From the NCBI RefSeq assembly GCF_015277895.1, contig NZ_CP063815.1, positions 930,001 through 994,000 of the forward strand: a DNA stretch of 64,000 bases, read 5' to 3'. A program made the translations under genes and the position numbers. Positions 25,101 through 31,462 of this stretch are shown in pieces. The notes beneath the pieces are model-generated. The model was not told the origin of the DNA. It searched no databases and saw only the letters and a program-made list of their open reading frames with translations. Position 1 is the first letter of the stretch. Each line of letters opens with the position of its first letter. This stretch comes from Microbacterium abyssi (GTDB lineage Bacteria > Actinomycetota > Actinomycetes > Actinomycetales > Microbacteriaceae).

Positions 25101-25883
25101 GTGCATCGCCCGTCCGAATCGCTCATGGTCATCACCGCCAGCGCCCGTCACGCCGAGCGCGTGCGCGCCGCGGTCACCACGGCATTCGCCGGCCGATCGG
25201 ACGTCGCCGATTTCGTCGGCCGCGACACGGCCGAGCCGTTCGCCGTGCTCACCCTCGAGGAATCAGTGGCCGAGAGCCGCGACCGGGTGATCTTCTCGCT
25301 CGGCTACGGACTCACCAAGCACGGTCGTGTGCTCAGCGACTTCGGCGATCTCTCCACGCCGGACGGCGAGCGGCTGCTGACCGTCGGCATGACCAGGGCG
25401 CGTCGTTCCATGGTTCTCGTGTCCTCCATCCGTCCGTCGTCGTTCGACGATGGACGGCTCGCGCACGGTGCATCCACCCTCATGTCGATCCTGGGCGGCC
25501 TGGCGGCTCGAGGGAGGGACTCGCGCCTCGAGGACCTCGCCGATCCGCTGACGCTGGCACTGGCGCGCGAACTGCGCCGCCTGGGCGCGTCCGTCGATGT
25601 CGACTACCGCGGACTGCTGCCGCTGGTCGCCCAGCACAACGGCAAGGCCGTCGTCATCGAGTCGGATCCAGAGACTCTGGGGGAGTCGCTGCGCGAGACG
25701 CTGCGCCTGCGTCCGCACGTGCTGCGGCGCCTGGGCTGGCATTACGTGCGCGTGCACGCCTTCGACCTGTACAGCGACCCGGTGACCGCGGCATCCCGGA
25801 TCGCAGCCGTGCTGGGAATCTCGGCCGACGCGGTGCGCGCCGAGACCGACACCCAGCCGATCGACCTGCCGGGCGATGTCTGA
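22170..25883 (+). CDS. very large helicase/nuclease-like protein (SF1 fold, MTES_1575-type C-terminus), motor motifs degenerate
   Basis: A 1237-residue protein. An N-terminal DUF4011-like region (SPLVTYRDTVEGGIDISKAH) leads into a superfamily-1 motor. Motif I reads LPGTGGTQT with G314 where the Walker A lysine belongs. Motif II reads LLVDAAAIN (D834-A835, Glu missing), then FGDPVTQRPT for motif III. Motif IV LTRSYRAGG and motif VI VGMTRARRSM look normal. The C-terminal 110 residues resemble the VSR-like nuclease domain named for Microbacterium testaceum MTES_1575 (VVIESDPETLGESL, RRLGWHYVRVHAFDLYSDP), but its first acidic ligand is not visible. TAGTCT at 22158-22163, 6 bases before the GTG, supports this start; ATG 22221 is an alternative. 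Confidence 0.85.
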   Translation: MWRREDKAADTAAAEAAMTLDDQKDDPGAVVVAHIADAERTRLRAEAADLGGRSPLVTYRDTVEGGIDISKAHPGSLPQFITGKSTLLSNLFRDEVGLRTARLAAERITAKNTELRTVRGIDAVHLAVGLAGWRIGGADFAAPVLLRPLAIRRHHTDYELKLHGAFLVNPELVRVAREHFGITIDAEALASLAYDGGIFKPQPVIDRLRAAAQSIDTFTVLPRLVVSTFADIGASMARDSRTLDHRLLNALAGHSADREQIMAVRPQPPVTSPDDRAPASDTLLLDADAEQESVLARITAGHSLVVATLPGTGGTQTVINALGELVRAGKRVLVVSARRSTLDGVRHRLSGIGLDSLAVSPGSIRRDLVRAIGRNEKATAPKVNDVDDALVRLRSVLLDYRKALTAPVDGLDATILDATRHLTRLASLPTPPSTTARLSFDTLRRLAAGRSDAAAALVQAARLGEFRFGPNDSPWYGVNFRSTQDARSAHDLAGRLHTTSVPSLLERGYALISQTRMRPFATIDELGEYLRLLEGIRDSLDRFSPTVFERPLGELIQAHGSRRDAPAMSGANRRRLRRLAKEYVRPGVHISEMHEALLRIQQQRTQWQRFVDAGVAPEIPLGIGDVYSSWQRVTAELAELDAALGRREPLANLPVERLVRTLAGLAAKSDVFDNLVERATIRDKLATLGLEPLLAELSVRHVAEDQVAEELEFAWWQSLLERALQDNRALLGANTAVVDRLERDFRLVDEAHAALAGPLLAWQLANQWRIAIVDEPSESQNLRRALTQGTPTTPEIVSAAPMLMDVLAPAWISSPYLVPEIPDSVEFDTVLLVDAAAINLAEAAPAIRRARQVVAFGDPVTQRPTPFEMAVDAGDEWDAEVPFDETSVFERLAELLPVMTLTRSYRAGGEDLAELINDAFYGGEIVSLPWAGSYLGRGSLTVDYVEGGVGAPDPVSGAVESPDAEVARVVTLVVEHAVHRPSESLMVITASARHAERVRAAVTTAFAGRSDVADFVGRDTAEPFAVLTLEESVAESRDRVIFSLGYGLTKHGRVLSDFGDLSTPDGERLLTVGMTRARRSMVLVSSIRPSSFDDGRLAHGASTLMSILGGLAARGRDSRLEDLADPLTLALARELRRLGASVDVDYRGLLPLVAQHNGKAVVIESDPETLGESLRETLRLRPHVLRRLGWHYVRVHAFDLYSDPVTAASRIAAVLGISADAVRAETDTQPIDLPGDV

Positions 25884-26088
25884 GCCGTATGCCGACGATT
25901 CGGATGCCGCTGCGAAGCAGCGTCAGCGGATCGAGAAGGTGCCTGGGCGCCGTCGCGCGCGTCTGACCCCTGCCCCCGGCACTGATCCGTCTCCGGAGGT
26001 CGCGCCCAAGACGGACGAACCGGCGCGTCCGGCGGGGAGGGGCCCGAACGACGAGCAGCTGCTGCGCGACATCCCGCCGCACTACTGA
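25876..26088 (+). CDS. small hypothetical protein coupled to the helicase-like gene
   Basis: The 70-residue protein is polar and charged with no hydrophobic core; it ends GPNDEQLLRDIPPHY. Its ATG overlaps the last 8 bases of the helicase-like gene, so it is translated from the same message. The basic middle (QRIEKVPGRRRARLTP) could contact nucleic acid. No family recognised. Confidence 0.7.
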   Translation: MSEPYADDSDAAAKQRQRIEKVPGRRRARLTPAPGTDPSPEVAPKTDEPARPAGRGPNDEQLLRDIPPHY

Positions 26089-26124
26089 ACGCGCTGACCT
26101 GACCTCCGGCGGCCGGCGAAGACC

Positions 26125-26183
26125 GCGAAAGGGCGGCTCAGCACTGTACGCGTCGTGGTGACCATGCTCAACCGCCCTCTCGG
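26125..26183. repeat. 59-base hairpin element, copy 1
   Basis: It begins GCGAAAGGGCGG and ends ACCGCCCTCTCGG, identical to copy 2 at 27209-27267 at both ends (12 and 13 bases). The interior differs but still pairs. The two copies bracket the AbiEi/DUF559-like gene. Confidence 0.75.
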
Positions 26184-26239
26184 GGTCGGGCTGTGGAAGG
26201 ATTCGGCGGGGATGCCGTCGAATCCGGGATGCTCGGACC

Positions 26240-27178
26240 ATGAGCGCACGCAGGCCGCTGCCGTACTTCCTGGCGACAGGTGCGTTCGCCACGTCGACGG
26301 CGAGCGAGTTCGGAATCTCGCGGGGACGAATGCGGGCCGCCGACCTGGCCACGCCGTTTCGCGGTGTGCGTTCGGTAGGGCTCGACCTGTATGACCTGGT
26401 GCAGCGGAGCCGCGCAGCCGCAGTGTTCATGGGTGAGAACGAGGCGTTCTGCCACAGCACAGCGCTCGGGCTCTGGGGTGCCCCGCTCCCTCTCGCGCTG
26501 GAACTCGTGGACAGTGCACTGCACATCGGTACCCGGGGCACGACCCGTCGTCGACGAACGGGAGTCATCGGCCATCGCATCTCAGCAGACACATCCATGT
26601 GCCTGAGCCCGGACGGGCTGCGCACAGTCGTCCCCGCGACAGCATGGTGTCAGTTCGCCTCACAGCGCGATGGCCGGACAGACGCCGAGATGCTGCTGGC
26701 GCTGGTGTCGGCTGCCGATCATCTCGTCACGGGGCGTCGCAGGAGTGGCGGCCGAGAGCCCGCGATCTGCACGACGGATGACCTGGTCGCGGCCGTCGCC
26801 GCCTACGGTTCGGGTCGAGGTGCACGGATGCTCGCACAAGCGTTGTCGCTCGTGAGGAGCGGAGTGGACTCGCCGAAGGAGACGGAACTGCGTCTGATGC
26901 TGGGCGACGCAGGACTGGATGAACCGGTCGTCGGGCACGTGGTGCAGACACGGCTCGGCCCGCTCGAGCCCGACCTCGCCTACCCGCATCGGCGCGTGCT
27001 GATCGAGTACGAGGGAGATGCGCATCGCGAGAATCGTCGTCGCTGGCGCGGCGACTTCGAACGAGTGCGTGCGTTCCAGGAGGCGGGGTGGACCGTGATC
27101 CGTGTGAACGCGGACGACCTCGCAGACGAACGTCGTCGCGCCGCGCTGATCCTTCAGCTGCGGGCTCTGCTCTCGTAG
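26240..27178 (+). CDS. AbiEi-like winged helix fused to a DUF559 (VSR-type) nuclease-like domain
   Basis: A 312-residue protein. The N-terminal half resembles the AbiEi/type IV antitoxin-like module (EFGISRGRMRAADLATPFRG, then FCHSTALGLWGAPLP). The C-terminal 90 residues are DUF559-like: EPDLAYPHRRVLIEYEGDAH followed by RRRWRGDFERVRAFQEAGWTVIRV. Visible acidic residues of the PD-(D/E)xK core are the Asp of EPDL and the Glu of IEYEGD; a catalytic Lys is not evident, as in many DUF559 proteins. Such proteins are frequent in actinobacteria with unproven roles. Two 59-base hairpins flank the gene, 56 bases before its start and 30 after its stop. Confidence 0.8.
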   Translation: MSARRPLPYFLATGAFATSTASEFGISRGRMRAADLATPFRGVRSVGLDLYDLVQRSRAAAVFMGENEAFCHSTALGLWGAPLPLALELVDSALHIGTRGTTRRRRTGVIGHRISADTSMCLSPDGLRTVVPATAWCQFASQRDGRTDAEMLLALVSAADHLVTGRRRSGGREPAICTTDDLVAAVAAYGSGRGARMLAQALSLVRSGVDSPKETELRLMLGDAGLDEPVVGHVVQTRLGPLEPDLAYPHRRVLIEYEGDAHRENRRRWRGDFERVRAFQEAGWTVIRVNADDLADERRRAALILQLRALLS

Positions 27179-27208
27179 CCCCACGACCGGAGAGTCAGCA
27201 TCCGCGAT

Positions 27209-27267
27209 GCGAAAGGGCGGTCCGGCACGGTCCGCGATGCGGGAACCGTGCCGAACCGCCCTCTCGG
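27209..27267. repeat. 59-base hairpin element, copy 2 (also fits an mscL terminator)
   Basis: Same ends and length as copy 1 at 26125-26183. A long stem is formed around GGTTCGGCACGG-type arms. Read on the minus strand it follows the mscL stop and ends CCGCCCTTTCGC, so it could terminate mscL. Confidence 0.75.
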
Positions 27268-27284
27268 TCCGGGCGAGATGCGCG

Positions 27285-27722
27285 TCAGAGGCCGGTGCCG
27301 GTGCCCGTGCCTGCGCCCTTGCGCAGCGCGTCGCGGATCTCGATGAGCAGCTCCTGCTCGCTGGGCAGGGTCTCCTCTTCGACGGCCGGGTTCTTGGCGG
27401 CCTGGCGCTCCTTGTACGTGTTCATCGGCAGGACGAAGACGAAGTACACCACGACCGCGACGGCGAAGAAGCTGATGATGGCCGAGACCAGCTCGCCCAG
27501 CGGGAAGGTCACCGGGTCGCCGTAGATGCTCGTCAGCTGCGGACCGAAGTTGCCGGCGGCATCCGCTTTGAAGAAGAGCGAGACGAGTGGGTTGATGATG
27601 CTCGACACGACTGCGTTGACGATGGCCGTGAAGGCGCCGCCGATGACCACGGCGACCGCGAGATCGATGACATTGCCCTTGGTGATGAACTCTTTGAAGC
27701 CCTGGAACACGGGTACCCCCAT
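27285..27722 (-). CDS. mscL: large-conductance mechanosensitive channel
   Basis: A 145-residue MscL with the conserved opening GFKEFITKGNVIDLAVAVVIGGAF (first helix), a periplasmic loop, the second helix (SAIISFFAVAVVVYFVFVLP) and a charged C-terminal helix bundle (LPSEQELLIEIRDAL). It opens on membrane tension and releases solutes on osmotic downshift. ATG 27722 is preferred; a TTG at 27740 overlaps the upstream stop and is possible. It is co-directional with the FmdB-type gene, 14 bases downstream of it. Confidence 0.93.
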   Translation of the reverse strand: MGVPVFQGFKEFITKGNVIDLAVAVVIGGAFTAIVNAVVSSIINPLVSLFFKADAAGNFGPQLTSIYGDPVTFPLGELVSAIISFFAVAVVVYFVFVLPMNTYKERQAAKNPAVEEETLPSEQELLIEIRDALRKGAGTGTGTGL

Positions 27723-27736
27723 CTTTCGAAGCCGCC

Positions 27737-28009
27737 TCAACTCGAGGCGGGAGCGGCCGCGGGTGCCGGGCTGGCGCTCGTCGACGTCTCCGACTTCGAT
27801 GATGCCGATGAACTGGGCTTCTCACCACCGCCACTCCGAGAGTCCGTGCGATAGAACCCGGATCCGTTGAACGTCACCCCGATCGAGCCGTACTGCTTGC
27901 GCAACGATCCGCCGCATTCGGGGCAGAGGGTGAGGGCGTCGTCGGTGAAGGACTGGACTGCGTCGAAGGCGTGATCGCACGACGTGCAGGCATAGGCGTA
28001 GGTGGGCAT
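27737..28009 (-). CDS. FmdB-family zinc-ribbon protein
   Basis: The 90-residue protein begins MPTYAYACTSCDHAF, with a second Cys pair LCPECGG, which together form the FmdB putative regulatory zinc ribbon. GSIGVTFNGSGFYRTDSR follows and the rest is a Ser/Ala/Pro-rich disordered tail. The position between the 5-formyl-THF cyclo-ligase and mscL is the standard actinobacterial order. Its biochemical role is unknown. Confidence 0.9.
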   Translation of the reverse strand: MPTYAYACTSCDHAFDAVQSFTDDALTLCPECGGSLRKQYGSIGVTFNGSGFYRTDSRSGGGEKPSSSASSKSETSTSASPAPAAAPASS

Positions 28010-28025
28010 GTGCTTCTCAGGGTGT

Positions 28026-28622
28026 TCAGGGTCGCTCGTGCGACAGGTGGAGCGTGCGAGTGGGCGTCACGACGCCGGTGACCGGCTGATCATGGAGCTC
28101 TCGCGGGAGGGAGTCGAGTACCTCGGAATCATAGGTCACGGCGTACACCGGAGGGCAGTTCTCCATCGAGCCGATGGTCTTGTCGAAGTAGCCGCGGCCC
28201 CAGCCGAGTCTGGTGCCCGCGGAATCCACGGCGGCCGCGGGAATGATCATGAGGTCGACATCGTTGACGGCGATCGGGCCGAGCACCTCGCCGGTCGGCT
28301 CCGGCAGGCCGAAGAGGCCTTCTGCGACGTCTTCGGTGTCGTCGGCGACAGCCCAGTCGAGCAGGCCGTCGGCCCGCGTGATCGGCAGCAGCACGCGGAT
28401 GCCGCGCCGCACAGCATTGATGATGAACTCGCGGGTGTCCGGTTCGGTGGTCGTCGACAGGAAGCAGGAGATCGATCGGGCGTCATGAGACGCGACCAGT
28501 GCGTCGAGCTGTTCGGTGATCCCGGATGCCGCGACTTCGCGCTGCTGGTCGGACAGCAGCTGGCGGCGCTCGCGCAGGTCGGCGCGCAGTGCGCGCTTCT
28601 CTTGTTCGATGTCAGACGACAT
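28026..28622 (-). CDS. 5-formyltetrahydrofolate cyclo-ligase
   Basis: A 198-residue enzyme that converts 5-formyl-THF and ATP to 5,10-methenyl-THF, recycling a stored folate. The C-terminal substrate/metal signature RLGWGRGYFDKTI is clear and the N-terminal basic helix EQEKRALRADLRERR is typical. TAGAAT (+28629-28634) lies 6 bases before the ATG, a near-consensus -10 for a leaderless message. It is divergent from galU and leads the minus-strand run with fmdB-type and mscL genes. Confidence 0.93.
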   Translation of the reverse strand: MSSDIEQEKRALRADLRERRQLLSDQQREVAASGITEQLDALVASHDARSISCFLSTTTEPDTREFIINAVRRGIRVLLPITRADGLLDWAVADDTEDVAEGLFGLPEPTGEVLGPIAVNDVDLMIIPAAAVDSAGTRLGWGRGYFDKTIGSMENCPPVYAVTYDSEVLDSLPRELHDQPVTGVVTPTRTLHLSHERP

Positions 28623-28628
28623 GCTGCG

Positions 28629-28667
28629 ATTCTACGTGGCGGTCCTGCGCGGGACCCCCAGTAAGCT
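28629..28667. promoter_or_regulatory. divergent leaderless promoters of the cyclo-ligase gene and galU
   Basis: The minus-strand -10 TAGAAT occupies 28629-28634 and the plus-strand -10 TAAGCT occupies 28662-28667. Each is 6 bases from its own ATG. Confidence 0.6.
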
Positions 28668-28673
28668 GGCCAG

Positions 28674-29561
28674 ATGGGACATCAGTCAATCAAGGCAGTC
28701 ATTCCGGCAGCGGGTCTGGGCACGCGCTTCCTGCCCGCCACGAAGGCGATGCCGAAGGAGATGCTGCCGGTCGTCGACAAGCCGGCGATCCAGTACGTGG
28801 TCGAAGAGGCCGCCTCGGCCGGCATCGATGACATCCTCGTGATCATCGGCCGCAACAAGAACATGATCTCCAATCATTTCGACTCGGTTCCCGAGCTCGA
28901 GGTCAAGCTCACCGAGAAGGGCGACATGCAGCGCCTGGAGCGGGTCATGAAGTCGAGTGACCTCGCAGACATCCACTACCTCCGCCAGGGCGAGCCGAAG
29001 GGGCTCGGTCACGCGGTGCTGCGCGCCAAGACGCATGTCGGCGACAGCTCGTTCGTCGTCATGCTCGGCGACGACCTCATCGATGAGCGCGACGAGCTGA
29101 TCACGACGATGATGGCCGAGCATGAGCGCACCGGCGCCACCGTGGTGGCCCTCATGGAGGTCGACCCGGCGCACATCCACATGTACGGCGCCGCTGCGGT
29201 GGAGCCCACCGACCAGGACGGCATCGTGCGCGTCACGGGTCTCGTCGAGAAGCCGGCGCAAGAGGATGCCCCGTCGAACCTCGCCATCATCGGCCGGTAC
29301 GTGCTGCCGCCCGCGGTGTTCCCGATCCTCGAGCGCACCGAGCCCGGCAAGGGCGGCGAGATCCAGCTGACGGATGCGCTGCAGGAGCTTGCGGCCGAGC
29401 CCGAAGGCCCCGGCGTCGTCGGCGTGATCTTCCGCGGACGCCGCTACGACACCGGTGACCGCGTCGACTACATCAAGGCGATCGTCCAGCTCGCGACCGA
29501 TCGCGACGACCTGGGCGCCGACCTGCGCCCGTGGCTGAAGGAGTTCAGCGCGAGCCTCTGA
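28674..29561 (+). CDS. galU: UTP-glucose-1-phosphate uridylyltransferase
   Basis: A 295-residue nucleotidyltransferase making UDP-glucose from UTP and glucose-1-phosphate for cell-wall glycans and glycogen-type sugars. The nucleotide-binding N-terminus reads VIPAAGLGTRFLPATKAMPKEMLPVVDKPAIQYVVEEA-like (residues 8-45). Sugar-phosphate contacts include VMLGDDLID, LVEKPAQED and GRRYDTGDRVDYIKAIV. TAAGCT 6 bases before the ATG indicates a leaderless transcript. It is followed at 22 bases by an acetyltransferase gene. Confidence 0.95.
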   Translation: MGHQSIKAVIPAAGLGTRFLPATKAMPKEMLPVVDKPAIQYVVEEAASAGIDDILVIIGRNKNMISNHFDSVPELEVKLTEKGDMQRLERVMKSSDLADIHYLRQGEPKGLGHAVLRAKTHVGDSSFVVMLGDDLIDERDELITTMMAEHERTGATVVALMEVDPAHIHMYGAAAVEPTDQDGIVRVTGLVEKPAQEDAPSNLAIIGRYVLPPAVFPILERTEPGKGGEIQLTDALQELAAEPEGPGVVGVIFRGRRYDTGDRVDYIKAIVQLATDRDDLGADLRPWLKEFSASL

Positions 29562-29583
29562 GCGCGCGGACTGCGGGGATCGC

Positions 29584-30213
29584 ATGGAACTGCTGCAGGG
29601 GCACCGTCACGGCCCGGTCGAGCTGAGGCTCATCCGGTCTCGTGACGCGCGCGTCCTCCAGCAGGAGCTGCTGGACAATCGTTCCTGGCTGCAGCGGTGG
29701 GAGGCGACGATCCCCGGCGGCGCGACGAGCTTCGACATGCGCCTGAGCATCCGCCGGCTCCTGCAGCAGTACCGCGACGGCGGCGGATACCCCTTCGTGA
29801 TGCTGTATGACGGCGAGATCGCCGGCCAGCTGAATGTGTGGGGCGTGGCCCGCGGATCGCTGTGCTCTGCGACCATCGGCTACTGGGTCAGTGAGCGGTT
29901 CGCGGGACACGGCATCACGCCGACCGCCGTCGCCCTCGCCACCGACGCCTGCTTCACCGATTACGGGCTGCACCGGATGGAGATCTGCATCCGCCCCGAG
30001 AACGCAGCGAGCCTGCGGGTCGTGCAGAAGCTCGGCTTCCGCTACGAGGGATTCCGGCGCCGCTTCATCCACATCGACGGAGACTGGCGCGACCACTACG
30101 CGTTCGCGCTGACACGCGAAGACGTGCCGGAGGGCGTGCTGTCGCGCTGGCTGAGCGGGAACGCTCCGCAGGATGCCGCCAGCATCCCGCCCTCGGATCG
30201 TCTTCCGATCTGA
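29584..30213 (+). CDS. GNAT-family N-acetyltransferase (RimJ/RimL-like)
   Basis: A 209-residue acetyltransferase. The acetyl-CoA segment is IGYWVSERFAGHGITPTAVALATD and the distal motif GLHRMEICIRPENAASLRVVQKLGFRYEG, the RimJ/RimL pattern that acetylates ribosomal-protein or other N-termini. GGGGATCGC precedes the ATG. It follows galU on the same strand in the conserved actinobacterial order. Confidence 0.92.
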   Translation: MELLQGHRHGPVELRLIRSRDARVLQQELLDNRSWLQRWEATIPGGATSFDMRLSIRRLLQQYRDGGGYPFVMLYDGEIAGQLNVWGVARGSLCSATIGYWVSERFAGHGITPTAVALATDACFTDYGLHRMEICIRPENAASLRVVQKLGFRYEGFRRRFIHIDGDWRDHYAFALTREDVPEGVLSRWLSGNAPQDAASIPPSDRLPI

Positions 30214-30287
30214 ATTTCCCGCATGTCGGATCCGACACGCGTTGCAACTGAGGGGCGCATGCCGCGCGGTCGCATACCGTTGAGGCT

Positions 30288-31160
30288 ATGAATGGGCCGG
30301 TGCTGAGCGGGGGCGTCATCGTCCTTGTCGCGGTGCTGCTCTGGATGCTGTATCTGCTGCCCTCGTGGCGAGGCCGGTATCAGTACAACGCCGCCGAGCG
30401 GAACGCCGTGCGCCTGAACCAGGCGCTGCGCGTGCTCGCCGAGACCAGCGAGACGCCGGACGAGGTCCGGCTCGAGCTCAACGCCCGCACCGCGCTCGCA
30501 CAGCAGAAGCTCGCCAAGCGCCTGCAGTCCGAGAAGGAGGCGGGTGAACTCGTCCGTCTTCGCGCCGAGCTCGCCGCGACGCGCGCGGATCCGGTGATGC
30601 GCCAGGCGCGCGCTCGCCGCCGCGTGCGGATCGCTGCTGCTTCGGTTCTGATCCTCGGGCTCTCGATCGCCGGGCTCGGCGTGTGGCAGCTCGTCAGCGG
30701 CGGTGCGCAGGTGCTGATCTGGATCGGGGGTGCCCTCGCCGTCGTGGCTGCGGTCGCGCTGCAGAAGATGGCATCCGTCGCCCGGCGCAGCCTGAGCCGA
30801 CCCGCTGCGGAGGTTCTGCCAGAGCCCGCCCCGCGCATCTCGCCGCCGCTGCACGACCAGGGACGGGCATCGTGGACGCCGCGCCCGCTGCCGGCCCCGA
30901 TGGTGCAGGTCACCGGATCGCTCGCTCATACCGCCCGAGCCGAGATCGAGGCCGCGCAGGAGCTGCGTCGTACTGAGCGGGTCGCCGAGCTGCGCAGGCG
31001 TGCGGCGCAGATGGCTCCGCCCGAGCCCGTCGCGCTTCCTGCCCCGCCCGCTCCTGCCGCTGCGCAGGAGGCGTCGCCGTACGCGCGGATGGGCTTCGTG
31101 GATGACGCGGAGATCGAACAGCACGTGCGCCAGATGCTGCAGCGTCGTGCCGCGGGCTGA
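30288..31160 (+). CDS. membrane protein with coiled coil, unknown function
   Basis: A 290-residue protein: an N-terminal helix (residues 4-24, LSGGVIVLVAVLLWMLYLLP), a charged coiled-coil-like stretch (RTALAQQKLAKRLQSEKEAG), two central helices (VRIAAASVLILGLSIAGLGVW and VLIWIGGALAVVAAVAL), and a Pro/Ala-rich C-terminus ending FVDDAEIEQHVRQML. TACCGT lies 7 bases before the ATG. It is always found near galU and tRNA-Ala in this group as far as I recall; no role is known. Confidence 0.8.
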   Translation: MNGPVLSGGVIVLVAVLLWMLYLLPSWRGRYQYNAAERNAVRLNQALRVLAETSETPDEVRLELNARTALAQQKLAKRLQSEKEAGELVRLRAELAATRADPVMRQARARRRVRIAAASVLILGLSIAGLGVWQLVSGGAQVLIWIGGALAVVAAVALQKMASVARRSLSRPAAEVLPEPAPRISPPLHDQGRASWTPRPLPAPMVQVTGSLAHTARAEIEAAQELRRTERVAELRRRAAQMAPPEPVALPAPPAPAAAQEASPYARMGFVDDAEIEQHVRQMLQRRAAG

Positions 31161-31193
31161 CCGCCGCCTCGGCGCATCGTGCCTTTGCGGCGT

Positions 31194-31199
31194 GATAAT
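31194..31199 (+). promoter_or_regulatory. -10 box GATAAT of the tRNA-Ala promoter
   Basis: GATAAT lies 15 bases before the mature 5' end of the tRNA. No clear -35 is visible. Confidence 0.4.
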
Positions 31200-31214
31200 C
31201 TAGCTGAGGTTCAT

Positions 31215-31290
31215 GGGCCTATGGCGCAGTTGGTAGCGCGCCTCGTTCGCATCGAGGAGGTCAGGGGTTCGAATCCCCTTAGGTCCACCA
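31215..31290 (+). tRNA. tRNA-Ala (anticodon CGC), CCA encoded
   Basis: The 76-base gene folds as a full cloverleaf. The acceptor stem GGGCCTA pairs with TAGGTCC (one G-U), the D arm is GGCGCAGTTGGTAGCGCG-like, the anticodon loop TTCGCAT gives CGC (codon GCG, Ala), and the T arm is AGGGGTTCGAATCCCCT. The discriminator is A and CCA is in the genome. The 3' end is duplicated downstream at 31389. Confidence 0.95.
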
Positions 31291-31328
31291 ACGTGACACG
31301 GCTCCGGGCGAATGCCCGGGGCCGTATC
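31278..31328 (+). repeat. direct repeat copy 1: tRNA-Ala 3' end plus hairpin
   Basis: The 51 bases begin CTTAGGTCCACCAACGTGA and include the terminator-like hairpin built on GGCTCCGGGC-GAAT-GCCCGGGGCC. It is matched almost exactly by 31389-31439. Confidence 0.8.
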
Positions 31329-31388
31329 GCGTTAATCGGCTGAGCGATTCGGGGAGGAGTCGCGGCGCAGCCGCAACGACGGAGTCCG

Positions 31389-31439
31389 CTTAGGTCCACC
31401 AACGTGATGCGGCTCCGGGCGAATGCCCGGGGCCGCATC
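31389..31439 (+). repeat. direct repeat copy 2: detached tRNA-Ala 3' end plus hairpin
   Basis: Same 51-base length as 31278-31328. The outer stem bases differ in pairs (ACGGC/GCCGT versus TGCGGC/GCCGCA), so the hairpin is kept. No tRNA body precedes it. Confidence 0.8.
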
Positions 31440-31462
31440 ACTTTCTCCGCGGTACGCGCGAT

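Noticed and set aside
31211..31441. 76-residue minus-strand frame across tRNA-Ala and its repeat
   Set aside because: It is the translated tRNA and duplicated hairpin, a common false call.
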